This document shows, piece by piece, positions 53,830 to 62,394 of a DNA stretch of 64,000 nt. The notes under the pieces were generated by a model. The model had not been told where the DNA came from, made no database searches, and saw nothing but the letters and a program-made list of their open reading frames with translations. Each line of letters opens with the position of its first letter. Positions within the stretch are counted from its first letter, which is position 1. A program made the position numbers and the translations under genes. The stretch covers positions 372,001 through 436,000 of the forward strand of contig JARGSG010000014.1 in assembly GCA_030374805.1 (NCBI GenBank), in the 5' to 3' direction. This DNA is from Gracilaria gracilis (lineage: Eukaryota; Rhodophyta; Florideophyceae; Gracilariales; Gracilariaceae).

Positions 53830-55113
53830 TTATCGTTTCAAGTGCTCCGGCATAAACTCCGTTGAGTAGAATCGCGTCTTCTGATTACGTATGGAATGAT
53901 CCGGCCACAACTGATTCTTCAGCAAGTGTTCTCTCAGCGCCGTGTAATGCACGTTGCTCTTCGTCGCAATCGACATACGTTCCAGCTCGCTGATCGCTCC
54001 GGTTTCTCTGTCTGTCATTTTGTGGAATGTTAGTGGTAAGTCATAACTCTTCCAGATGTGAGAGTATCGTCTGTCTGACAAAGCCTTTGTTGCGGCAAAA
54101 GGTGTAAAATGTCTCGCATATCCTGTAGCTCCAGAATAACCATGACTCGCACGATTTGGGCGCCCTTTTCTCATGAAAACGCCATGCTTTCTGAGACAAA
54201 GTCCTACTTGCATGTCGCCCGCCCAACATGAACTGAAATCATTGATGCACTTTGGAATCCCTTCGTACATGGCTTCTACCGCCACCCCGTTCATTAAGAT
54301 TCCGCTGCCACCGTGAGCGAACACTCCCTTTGGTTCTGAGCGATTTTTTGCATACGAGCCATCGCGTTCAAAACCACCACAATGCGATATGTAAAACACT
54401 TTGCCTGTATACACAGCATCACCGTTATTCAGATCTTCTCTGCTAATATATTTGGCAAAGTTTTCGAGAAACAGGTAAGTGTCATCATCAAGCAGAATGT
54501 ACCACTTCTTCCTTGGATATACGCTACGCATCAGATGAACAGCAGGTAAGTTCTTATCCTTATCTCCTTTCCATCCCGACTTGTCAAACCAATGAGAGGG
54601 TTGGGAACGAGCGGAAACGTTTCCAACAATGTCCAGAGCATACTTTTTGATGCCGATGGCGCCTAAGGTTTCATCCTCCGCATCGCTCACGACAAGAAAG
54701 TTAGGAACATGGCGGCCAACGCTCCACCAGCTCGTTTCCCTTAGAGACTTGAGGCGCTTCGCAGCGACCTCATGACCAGTCTTAACGGCAATGACAACAT
54801 CGTACTTGACGTCATTCCAGGTCTCATACTCTTTGTCTGGAGACGGTTCTGTGCTCCACATCAATTCGGCACGTCGCACAAAGCGCTTGTCAAAGTAGTG
54901 GCCGTCGGGAGATGGACCCAGTTCGCCACGGGCTGCGCGAAGAGCACGCCGTCGTCGCACAGAAAGGAAAGCGAGGGCAAGAACGAAGAGAAGAAACGCC
55001 GAGCATAGCCCACGAATAAGCTTGTGAGGAAGGCTGTGAGCAATGCGACGCGACAGAACGGCCAGACGGGGTACTTTGGGACTCTTTGTATGTTTGTGGA
55101 ACATCTTGAGCAT
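53830..55113 (-). CDS. fringe-like GT31 glycosyltransferase, type II membrane protein
   Basis: After a basic N terminus a membrane segment (LCSAFLLFVLALAFLSV, about residues 35-51) anchors a Golgi-lumenal catalytic domain. Family features: YDVVIAVKTGHEVAAKRLKSLRETSW, FLVVSDAED, the metal-binding DDD in WYILLDDDTYLF, HGGSGILMNG, and the CWAGDMQVGLCLRKHGV segment that ends the fold. It would transfer galactose or N-acetylglucosamine in beta-1,3 linkage. ATG 55113 gives 427 aa; the TTG at 55167 was not used. The 16-bp ctacgaaggtatctac element lies 144 bases upstream. Substrate is unknown. Confidence 0.87.
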   Translation of the reverse strand: MLKMFHKHTKSPKVPRLAVLSRRIAHSLPHKLIRGLCSAFLLFVLALAFLSVRRRRALRAARGELGPSPDGHYFDKRFVRRAELMWSTEPSPDKEYETWNDVKYDVVIAVKTGHEVAAKRLKSLRETSWWSVGRHVPNFLVVSDAEDETLGAIGIKKYALDIVGNVSARSQPSHWFDKSGWKGDKDKNLPAVHLMRSVYPRKKWYILLDDDTYLFLENFAKYISREDLNNGDAVYTGKVFYISHCGGFERDGSYAKNRSEPKGVFAHGGSGILMNGVAVEAMYEGIPKCINDFSSCWAGDMQVGLCLRKHGVFMRKGRPNRASHGYSGATGYARHFTPFAATKALSDRRYSHIWKSYDLPLTFHKMTDRETGAISELERMSIATKSNVHYTALREHLLKNQLWPDHSIRNQKTRFYSTEFMPEHLKR

Positions 55114-55577
55114 GGCGAACGAAACGCATCTCAGGTAATGGGAGAAGGTAGGGACCACCGTGGTCAACTTGACCTAATGACGACGAAAGTGTCAGTAATT
55201 TGCGGCGCAGCTCGGCTTCCCCTGAGTGCGGGAGAGCCGGAAGCAAAATGACGTACTACGAAGGTATCTACCGCCGGACGAAACGAATGCGTGGGCGAGC
55301 GCCAGCGTCTGCTCCCGGCGTTGCCCGTGACGTTGCGCCACATTCTTTGACGTACAATTGTAACCTTTATTTCAACCCGAAAGTGTAAGCACTGGTTTGT
55401 TTTGGACATGTTCTAAAATCGTTTTGGCCCGCGATGCAGTTTGTTGATCTGAAGATGGCAAGGCCCAAGGCAATGACGAAGTTGTGCGTCCGCCCTGCTC
55501 GAGGTCAAGCACATCTTGCGGCTGCGGCTTCGTAGAAAGCGTATTGACAGTCTCCCTTGCGAAACTCTTTCCAAAAC
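55114..55577. other. GT31 promoter and 3' region of the next gene
   Basis: Holds the TACGAAGGTA element and two TGACGT cores (about 55248, 55327). An open frame at 55372-55677 on the minus strand might be a downstream exon of the neighbouring gene but is not supported. Confidence 0.4.
55257..55272. promoter_or_regulatory. TACGAAGGTA element, copy 4 (full 16-mer)
   Basis: ctacgaaggtatctac, identical to 9522-9537, upstream of GT31 in the same relative orientation as the copy upstream of the 68-aa frame. Confidence 0.45.
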
Positions 55578-56270
55578 TCAAGCTGATCCCACTTCGAAAC
55601 AAACCATGAGCTGACCAACGATCGAATGGGCTGGTTGCGAAGCAGCGATTGTCACAGAAGGAACGCGTCCTACGCAACGACGCAGAAGTGTGCCGCGACG
55701 TAAAGTGATTCGATAGCGAGGAAGATCAACCAGCGACAACTTCAACTTTTCAATCGACAGTGCCCTTCGCGAGTAGTTCTTGAAAACCAGTTTGAGCTTG
55801 TTATCCCCATCTACTTCTGAGTGCATTCGAAGCTCTCCGCCATCCATCCGTATGGATGTACTTCCTGGAAGAAGAAAGCAGAAACTAATCCATTTGTTCG
55901 ACAACGAAGACACTGGCCTAAGGCTGTACCTGTAAGAGTGTCTTACAATTTTGCGGAGGAATGAGAACAGCAGCCGTTTCGACTTTCGGAGTTCAACAAG
56001 CAAGTAACCTTTGCTCCGACATGCGACATCTCCTAACGGAGAAAGCGGATGCACAACTGCAAGAAATAGCACATACCTGAGTTGCGATAGTTGACGCGCT
56101 GCGGGAGTCACGTCAGTTGTCCTCTGTCGTAAACAAGATAGTGTACGTTCAGATTGGCGTATGTACTGAACATATGGTTGAAGCAAATCCGGCTGGGTGA
56201 AGGAGAAGCGTGCGCACCTCACAAAAGGTTGAACCACATGGGACGAGCTTGTGTACGGGTTACTGTCCAT
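55578..56270 (-). CDS. hypothetical protein, probably with an in-frame intron
   Basis: ATG 56270 starts a frame with two different-looking parts. The last 90 residues (GSTSIRMDGGELRMHSEV, KLKLVFKNYSRRALSIEKLKLSLVDLP in parts) look like beta strands of a globular domain. The middle, hydrophobic and basic, lies between a strong donor (CTCAG|GTATGT at 56076) and an acceptor (CTCTTACAG at 55930). This 147-nt segment is a multiple of three with no stop, so the frame is open whether or not it is spliced. The spliced form has exons 56077-56270 and 55578-55929 (181 aa); unspliced is 230 aa. An alternative acceptor lies at CTTCTTCCAG about 65 bases on. The family is not recognised. Confidence 0.4.
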   Translation of the reverse strand: MDSNPYTSSSHVVQPFVRCARFSFTQPDLLQPYVQYIRQSERTLSCLRQRTTDVTPAARQLSQLRYVLFLAVVHPLSPLGDVACRSKGYLLVELRKSKRLLFSFLRKIVRHSYRYSLRPVSSLSNKWISFCFLLPGSTSIRMDGGELRMHSEVDGDNKLKLVFKNYSRRALSIEKLKLSLVDLPRYRITLRRGTLLRRCVGRVPSVTIAASQPAHSIVGQLMVCFEVGSA

Positions 56271-56637
56271 GAGCGATTTGAGACGAACTGCCTTCTGAAG
56301 AAAGCCAGTAAACTCTGTCGCATATAAGTTTGGTTCAGTTCAAGCGTGCTCAGAGTCGTGAACCGAAACACAGAACGCCGTTTTGAAATATGGCAAGGTT
56401 AGTATTCGTTTCAACAACCTGATTGCAGAACCTCATCATTCAGCATCGACAAGCAGCAATCTCGAGCGCCAATCGATAGCACCGCTCTGTCGTGCGTGGC
56501 AATAAGTCTTGTAAGTTTTCAGTCAAGTTAATACCTGTTGTGAAGGTCTTCGTGCAGCTATCGAGCTGCACGGCTACTACGTTACTCGTCTTACATTGCG
56601 AGGGTAAGGTTACTACACTATCACTACATTAATATCT
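56271..56637. other. intergenic, no gene seen
   Basis: A 367-base stretch between the start of the hypothetical gene and the end of the zinc-finger gene; a small gcagctatcgagctgc palindrome lies near 56554. Confidence 0.4.
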
Positions 56638-58110
56638 CTACTTCTGGTCCCCTTCTTTATCTTCTTCCCCCCGTTTGTCCTTCGGTCTATACACGCACCC
56701 ATGAACACAATCGTGCGCCTCATCTGCGCCAAACACGTCATTGTGCATGTTTTTGCAGTGCCGTGTCAAGATGCTCTTCCGAGCGAACGCGTCCCCACAC
56801 ACTTGGCATTCGAAGTTACGGAACTTATTATGAACCGCATCGACGTGCCTGGTCACATCTCCCCGAGCCCCAAACTTCAACCCGCACTTGTGAGGGCACT
56901 CAAACCTCTTTTCCTTGAGATGCACCACGCGGTAATGGTTCACCACCCCACTTTGTTGATGGAACCGGCGTTGACAAGTCGGGCACGCATGAGGCCGCGG
57001 TCTGTTATCTCCGTTGGGGCGACCTCGACGCTGCTTTCCAGGCTTCGTTATCCTCGAAGCATTCGAGACACCGGCGGTCAAATTCCTGGCGGCTGGTTCC
57101 GCAGGAGTGATTGCCTCGCCGTCTTCTTCTACGTTTGTTGACGGCGGCGTCCGCTTGTTGTTGCCCTCTTGCCCCCGGCCTTGTTCCCTTTCACGCAACG
57201 TGCTGATCAGGGTTTCTATCTCCGGTGCTGTGGCAATCGGCATATCACGTTCGGTTCGTGTGCGTTTCCGACTCGATGCCTTCGGTTTGTCCTCGGATTC
57301 CGCATGAGCCAGGCTGTTTCCATTGTTCTGGGCAACAACCTCATCTTGGCCGGGTGCTACATTCTCCGTTGAATTCGGAGTTGATGCCTGTGCCCCACAG
57401 ACGGAACCATCGTCAGTCGGTTTGTGTGACTCTTTTCGAGCCGCCACCTCTCCGGCGGTCGGCTCCCCGAGCGTCTTCGATGGTGACCGCGAGTTGTGTC
57501 CCAAGGCCCCACTCTGCTTGAAATTCGGAGTTGGTGCCTGTGTGCAAGAGTGAGACCCATCTACTGACTTTCCGGACACCTCTTGAGGGGCCCCTTGCCC
57601 AGCCGTCGGGAGACTGAGCGCCCGCAGAGGCGGAAGTGTGTTGTGAGCACGGAGCTCCATCTGGCTTGAACTGGTAGCAGATGCCCGTGTTTGGGATTGT
57701 GAGCCATCCGTTGATTTTCTTGACACACCTTGTGCCAGTTGTTCGGTCGTGGGCAACCCAAGCGAATTGAATGTCGGTAGACTTCTTTCCACCGCCCGTT
57801 CCCCAAGTTGAGTTACAAACTCTGACATTTGATAGAGTATAGACGGGAACTCGGGCCGAGCTTGAGTTGCTGGCTCAGTTCCCCCGAGTGCCGCGGGCTC
57901 TCCGGGGTATGGCACCGGAGAGTCATCATCCTTCTCGTTAACAAGGGCACTGATGGGAAGACCACCGACTCGCCGGCGCTTGTTTCCAAAGCCATTTCCT
58001 CCAGAACCGGGTTCGTTCTCGACGGAAGCCGGCGTCACAGGAGAAATGAGGCTGTTGTCCATTTCCGGGTGCGAAAGACCTTCAATGTTTAGCTTCGGCA
58101 GCTTGCTCAT
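56638..58110 (-). CDS. C2H2 zinc-finger protein with internal repeats, 490 aa
   Basis: Three fingers sit near the C terminus: CPTCQRRFHQQSGVVNHYRVVH (about residue 377), CPHKCGLKF...RHVDAVH (about 405, with C-x3-C) and CQVCGDAFARKSILTRHCKNMH (about 435), shown only in part here; spacing allows one DNA-binding module. The central region has three diverged repeats of about 47 residues starting near 118, 166 and 213 (each PT....A...S.K..DGS........AP/N). Basic patches (SRKRTRTE, KPGKQRRGRPNGDNR, the latter AT-hook-like GRP) precede the fingers. A nuclear regulator is likely. ATG 58110 is the first with a normal context; upstream codons start with TTG. Confidence 0.85.
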   Translation of the reverse strand: MSKLPKLNIEGLSHPEMDNSLISPVTPASVENEPGSGGNGFGNKRRRVGGLPISALVNEKDDDSPVPYPGEPAALGGTEPATQARPEFPSILYQMSEFVTQLGERAVERSLPTFNSLGLPTTEQLAQGVSRKSTDGSQSQTRASATSSSQMELRAHNTLPPLRALSLPTAGQGAPQEVSGKSVDGSHSCTQAPTPNFKQSGALGHNSRSPSKTLGEPTAGEVAARKESHKPTDDGSVCGAQASTPNSTENVAPGQDEVVAQNNGNSLAHAESEDKPKASSRKRTRTERDMPIATAPEIETLISTLREREQGRGQEGNNKRTPPSTNVEEDGEAITPAEPAARNLTAGVSNASRITKPGKQRRGRPNGDNRPRPHACPTCQRRFHQQSGVVNHYRVVHLKEKRFECPHKCGLKFGARGDVTRHVDAVHNKFRNFECQVCGDAFARKSILTRHCKNMHNDVFGADEAHDCVHGCVYRPKDKRGEEDKEGDQK

Positions 58111-58662
58111 TGTAGGCAGGTGTTTCACAAGATAAGAGATAAAAAGGGAGATTGATGAAAGATGTTGATTCCTTTCGTAGAGACTTAAAAGGTTGACGAC
58201 CTTAGCGCGTAGAAGAAGCAAATGAAAACTTGAAGAGCGCTAAGGACGACCGCTCTGTCTCGGCGTACGAGAAGCGAGGGGGCTTCTCTTTATATACCCC
58301 ACGGAGTTTCCATAAATGGCACCAAAGGTAACGCAGCATCGTCATATTCCTTCTTGGCGGAATACGACTGGAAGAAGTCTGAACTTGAGTCAACCGAGAG
58401 CGCTAAATGGTGAGGGAAGAGCGACGCACGGGAGTTGCTGGCAATCATATTTTGCGGCTGGAGAGGCAATTAGGGTGCGGCGCATTCTGAAGGGCACCGG
58501 AGACGGAGCCGTAGACCTCCACGAAATTTGCTGTCGCTCGCTCCGTGTCCTGATATTTCCGCGTGTGTGTGTATGTGCTCGAGCGTCGATATTTGTGATT
58601 AACGAGGGATGCGCAAGCATTGACAAAAGTAAACTTGAAGAATACTGAAGGCTGTTCCGCCA
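58111..58662. other. intergenic / promoter of the zinc-finger gene
   Basis: No gene is seen. tatataccc (about 58290) could be a TATA element for the minus-strand gene. Confidence 0.35.
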
Positions 58663-58873
58663 CTAGGCAAATAAACTTGCAGTTAAGAACCATATTGGGA
58701 TCGCTTTGAATTCGTCTGAAGCCATCAGCACCAAGCTAAGGAGTGAATTGAATACCCATGACAGCACGGTTGTGCTCATTTCAACGCACGGGAACCGGCA
58801 GTAGGTGTTAGCTGCAAAGAGAATGAAGTTTGGAGCAAGCCCCAGCGTCATGACCCCCAGCAAGGCGTGGTAC
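58663..58873 (-). other. possible terminal exon of a membrane protein
   Basis: On the minus strand a frame entered after a good acceptor (GGTAACGCAG at 58874) encodes YHALLGVMTLGLAPNF..., then a second hydrophobic stretch (VLSWVFNSLLSLVLMAS) and a stop. This looks like the last two membrane helices of a protein. A protein-like stretch further upstream (about 58940-59060, FSAHEMTFLKNLFYND) might be another exon, but I could not complete a model. Confidence 0.3.
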
Positions 58874-59587
58874 CTGCGTTACCGGTCCTGACAAGGTTGA
58901 ATCAATTATGAATTGTGGTGTCTCAAAATGGTGTCAGGATGAGGTGAGAATGGAAGGCTGAAGTCGATGAAGGCAAAGGCCTGGACGCTGATCGTTGTAG
59001 AACAAGTTTTTGAGGAATGTCATCTCATGCGCAGAAAAGCCACTGGCCGCGAAACATTCATTGAGCCACTAGGGATGTGAAATATCCAGTGAGAGGCGCG
59101 AACTATCAGATTGTAATATCAGTTAGTATGCTTCGCATCACCTACCACTTTTGCACAAGCTTTTCGCACGACATTATCGCCACATCCATACCCAGGTCTC
59201 TGGGTCTGTCGCCTGTTCGAAACAGGCGCGAACCTGTTGCTCAAAACTCCGAACTTCAAAACCAGATGTTCTATCGAGGTGCCGCACTTGAGGGAAAGTG
59301 CGTAGTGCGCACTCCGAAATACTCGACGCCCGTGGATTGCAAGACAGGCGAGCAATCGAAAAAATAGCTGTAATCTCAAGAAGGATCTGGCGCAGCAACT
59401 TGGCCCCGGCATCATCTATCTAAATGTCATTTGTCACACAGATCTCCAATCGATTCGAACCCCCGCAAAACGACGAGATCTGTGAACGAAACGGAGATGG
59501 TGAGCCGTATCTATTGTGGTTAGTTTCAAGCCTTGGTTCACAGCCAAGAAGCGATCGGTTCGAATACACGGTTGAATACAATTCCAG
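58874..59587. other. intergenic with possible upstream exons
   Basis: Apart from the possible exon near 58940-59060 on the minus strand, nothing is supported. The tRNA-like T-loop text near 59450 does not fold. Confidence 0.35.
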
Positions 59588-60250
59588 ATGCCATATCGAA
59601 CATTTGCTTTCCATCCGGCTCCCGTTGCGGTGTTTCAAAGCCCGCAATCTCGATGTCAGACAACGCGACAGGCTCCAGCGAAACATCACTCGATAAAGTA
59701 CAGTCTTCTGACTCTGGCAGCTGCCAGCCTACTCCCAGTCTTGGCCCCAGCACTGCCCGTGCACGCTAGAACACGACCCGCACCGCCACGTTCAACGGAT
59801 GAGGTGGAAATCATGTCGCGGATGGGTGTAGCAATCGCATGTGGTGCGTTGATTGGAGTGGAGCGTCGCACAGCAAGTGCCAACGCTGGAATCCGAACAA
59901 TGAGCCTTGTGAGCTTAGGTTCTGCCATTTTTGTGCTCACATCGATGCACGGTCTGGGCGGTGATCCATCTCGTATGGGTGCGGCTATTTCAACTGGAAT
60001 CGGTTTCTTGGGCAGCGGGGCAATAACGGATGTAGCTGGAAGACGCCAACTGGTTACAGCAGCAAGTATTTGGATTGCTGCGGCCGTTGGAGTGGCGGCG
60101 GCTTGCGGGCTTTACCGGCTGGCGGTTTCGGGAGCTGTTCTGACGGTATGCATCCTTCGTTGGCGATTGATCTATTCGTTAGTGAGAAGACGATTTAAGA
60201 AGGCTTGGCGGAAGCACAAAATGTCAACAGGCGAGAACGAGGAAGGGTGA
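59588..60250 (+). CDS. MgtC/SapB-family membrane protein, probably plastid
   Basis: A 220-aa protein with a long N-terminal extension (MPYRTFAFHPAPVAVF..., then a hydrophobic LLTLAAASLLPVLAPALPVHA that resembles a thylakoid or envelope signal) and the MgtC N-domain: MGVAIACGALIGVERR, AGIRTMSLVSLGSAIFVL, the conserved DPSRMGAAISTGIGFLGSGAI, and TAASIWIAAAVGVAAACGLY. The bacterial C-terminal ACT-like domain is absent, as in the short cyanobacterial and plant forms. It is probably linked to Mg/K or phosphate homeostasis; the mechanism is debated. Origin from the cyanobacterial endosymbiont is likely (inference). ATG 59588. Confidence 0.87.
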   Translation: MPYRTFAFHPAPVAVFQSPQSRCQTTRQAPAKHHSIKYSLLTLAAASLLPVLAPALPVHARTRPAPPRSTDEVEIMSRMGVAIACGALIGVERRTASANAGIRTMSLVSLGSAIFVLTSMHGLGGDPSRMGAAISTGIGFLGSGAITDVAGRRQLVTAASIWIAAAVGVAAACGLYRLAVSGAVLTVCILRWRLIYSLVRRRFKKAWRKHKMSTGENEEG

Positions 60251-60585
60251 ACGCCAGGCCTCGTGAACACCTGATGGAAAAACGATGGGATGCACCCGGC
60301 ACTGGTTGGACCTCAGCTGTATGGTGTTACTCTAGACAGAATGAAATACTGGGTAAGTATGAAGGTATACGTGGTTTCAACAATGTTTACAACAAGACAA
60401 CGGGTGAAGAGGTATGTTCTGCGTTAAGGGCCAGGCGAACATAACGACGATACCGTTTGGCAATCATGGTACCGTATGACGTACAAGGTATCTGATAGGT
60501 TCTATGATTGGGCATTTAGAAAAGGACGCACACACACACACGTAGTGCAGCATCGGAGGCAACATAGAGACAGACGGCACAACAG
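60251..60585. other. gap between convergent genes
   Basis: A 335-base gap with a short cacacacaca run near 60530; no gene. Confidence 0.45.
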
Positions 60586-61140
60586 CTACGGTAGGTCGTC
60601 CATAGGGGTGTGCTGATCATCAAGTACCACTGCAGTCGGTGAAAGATAAAAGTCTGACTCAAATGCGTGTTCATTATCCTCAGGAGGAAGAACGTCCCAG
60701 GGTGAAGACCGTTGGTCGTCCATGACAGTGGTTTCGCTTCCCATGACTGAGTAGGGCGGTAGTTGCAACTGTTGGTGCTCGCAAGGTTGAGCGATGCAGG
60801 TGGAAGTTGGTTCGATGACACGTTGCGGGCCGGTGCGGTGATATCGATGCAGTAGTTGCTGCTTTTTCAACAACAATCTGTCCAATTCTTCTTCCAGGAG
60901 CTTGATATGTTCGCGCTCACGAGCTCGAGAACGAGCGACACTGAGCTTATTGTTTCGCACGCGATCCTCTTTTGGCCACTTGCCGCAGACGGCCTTCTTT
61001 GGCATAGGATGTTTTGCGAGAGCACGACGATCGGCTTCTTCCTTTATGCTGCGCATGCCTACGTCATGTTCCTCCGCCACAGTCTTGAGAATGTGTTGCG
61101 GAAGCTGCGGCATCTGTGAATGTTGCATGGTGGAAGCCAT
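60586..61140 (-). CDS. bZIP transcription factor 2, 184 aa
   Basis: A basic region at about residues 65-85 (KEDRVRNNKLSVARSRARE) keeps the N-x7-R spacing (NKLSVARSR). The hinge REREHIKLLEEEL and zipper LDRLLLKKQQLLHRYH follow, short with about three heptads. The C terminus is acidic, with Tyr/Pro and Asp residues (LPPEDNEHAFESDF), perhaps activating. ATG 61140; the TTG at 61194 was rejected. The hinge is closely similar to the bZIPs at 50474 and 61630. Confidence 0.85.
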   Translation of the reverse strand: MASTMQHSQMPQLPQHILKTVAEEHDVGMRSIKEEADRRALAKHPMPKKAVCGKWPKEDRVRNNKLSVARSRAREREHIKLLEEELDRLLLKKQQLLHRYHRTGPQRVIEPTSTCIAQPCEHQQLQLPPYSVMGSETTVMDDQRSSPWDVLPPEDNEHAFESDFYLSPTAVVLDDQHTPMDDLP

Positions 61141-61629
61141 TTGATTTGTTGCACACGGTGCTGGTGCAGAGATGAGGGCGAGGGCGGAGGGCAAAGCGCC
61201 GCTTAAACTCTACATGGCTCCAACGCCACCTGCGGCTGGAGCACGCAGCGGCTTGAGCGAGGCGGCGTGCCACGTCTGGAAGTTGCCTGTAACTCATTTT
61301 CGTCCACGTCACTACGCACTTGTTGCCGGACTGCCACTGCACCACACGGGCGGCTGTGCGTCGGCACGCGCCGTCCCGCTGCTCGAAGACGTGCGACTAC
61401 GTGCGTACAAGTTGGACAGCGGCGAGGCTCATCATTGGGCGTCTTCAAAGCTCTAAAAATATTTACATTTTGGGTTTTTTGTTCTACACGTGCAATATGC
61501 AGGTCAATGTCGTTAAAAACGTCCGCAGCTCGAAGCCCCCCTCCTCCTCCGCCACCGCTGCCGCCGCCGGCTAACTTGGCACAACGGACAGTCTGCTGTC
61601 TTCTCCGTCTCCCAGATATACGTACTCTC
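61141..61629. promoter_or_regulatory. promoter of bZIP 2
   Basis: A 489-base gap between head-to-tail bZIP genes. Contains ccacgtcact (about 61304), a possible bZIP site, and tttaag about 60 bases upstream of the ATG. No gene. Confidence 0.45.
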
Positions 61630-62361
61630 TCACAGTCTTACGCTACGTGGCGAGGCGGCGCGTACTTTTGGCGAGTGTCGCTTCGGCGAACAGGCTTGTG
61701 CTGTTCGAAAAACCGTCACAGGTGAACCAGCGTCCTTCTTCGCGGCAGCCACCGCTCTTTTCTCTCGTTGCCACACACTGTCCCCTCGCACAATATCAGT
61801 CCTCCGCGCCTCCCAACACCCCGACCAGTCACCGACGTGCACGTCGTTCATTTCTGCGTCTCCACTGTTCCATTCGGGGAAACGAAACCCCTCAAGACCG
61901 TCCATTTCGCCCGGCAGCAACCCCGATAGCGGCTCTGTCCTTGGCCGCTTGTTGGCACTCTTGCGAGCGTCGATCTTTCTCTGCAGCTCGATGTTCTTGC
62001 GAGTGAGGTCCAGCATGTCTGATAGAACATCACACCACTTTTGTTCCTCCAGGTGAATCTGTTCCTCCATGAGCTTGATGTACTGGGCCCTTGTCTCGCG
62101 GCTGATCTCGGCACTGCGGATGTTGCTTATTGTGCGGCTGGATTTCTTCTTTTTGCCTGCTTTGCGCACCACCTTGGGTGCCTTGCGAGCGTGTGTTTGC
62201 TCTGCATCCTTCCTGGCCTGCGCGCGGAGCGCGTTGAGCGTGGGGTGATCGAGCTGCTCCTCGACGCGGCGGCCACGGGGGGCCGTGCCCTCCTCGTCGG
62301 TGCTGTTGCTGTTGCTTTGGTAGCTGGACATTGTGTTTGCCCATGGATCTTGCACTGCCAT
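61630..62361 (-). CDS. bZIP transcription factor 3, 243 aa
   Basis: The basic region is divergent but keeps the N-x7-R rule: SNIRSAEISRETRAQ, preceded by a Lys-rich nuclear localisation stretch (RKAGKKKKSSRT). The hinge QYIKLMEEQI and a zipper with Leu, Met and Ile positions follow (LSDMLDLTRKNIELQRKI). The C-terminal part is Trp/Asp-rich (FRFPEWNSGDAEM, DVHVGDWSGCW), then basic with Ser-Pro motifs. ATG 62361; the GTG at 62523 was rejected. A TATAAAT box sits only 27-33 bases upstream of the ATG, implying a very short 5' leader or another upstream start. Confidence 0.75.
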   Translation of the reverse strand: MAVQDPWANTMSSYQSNSNSTDEEGTAPRGRRVEEQLDHPTLNALRAQARKDAEQTHARKAPKVVRKAGKKKKSSRTISNIRSAEISRETRAQYIKLMEEQIHLEEQKWCDVLSDMLDLTRKNIELQRKIDARKSANKRPRTEPLSGLLPGEMDGLEGFRFPEWNSGDAEMNDVHVGDWSGCWEARRTDIVRGDSVWQREKRAVAAAKKDAGSPVTVFRTAQACSPKRHSPKVRAASPRSVRL

Positions 62362-62387
62362 TTTGGATGAGGGTGTGCGGAGAGAGG

Positions 62388-62394
62388 ATTTATA
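62388..62394 (-). promoter_or_regulatory. TATA box of bZIP 3
   Basis: TATAAAT on the minus strand, flanked by GC-rich sequence, 27-33 bases upstream of the ATG at 62361. Confidence 0.55.

Noticed and set aside
55372-55677. 101-residue frame on the minus strand as a separate gene
   Set aside because: It overlaps the end of the 55578 gene in another frame and has no recognisable domain; at best an alternative 3' exon.
59447-59468. gattcgaaccccc, which looks like a tRNA T-loop on the minus strand
   Set aside because: The flanking bases do not form a T-stem, and no acceptor or anticodon arm can be found at the right distance.
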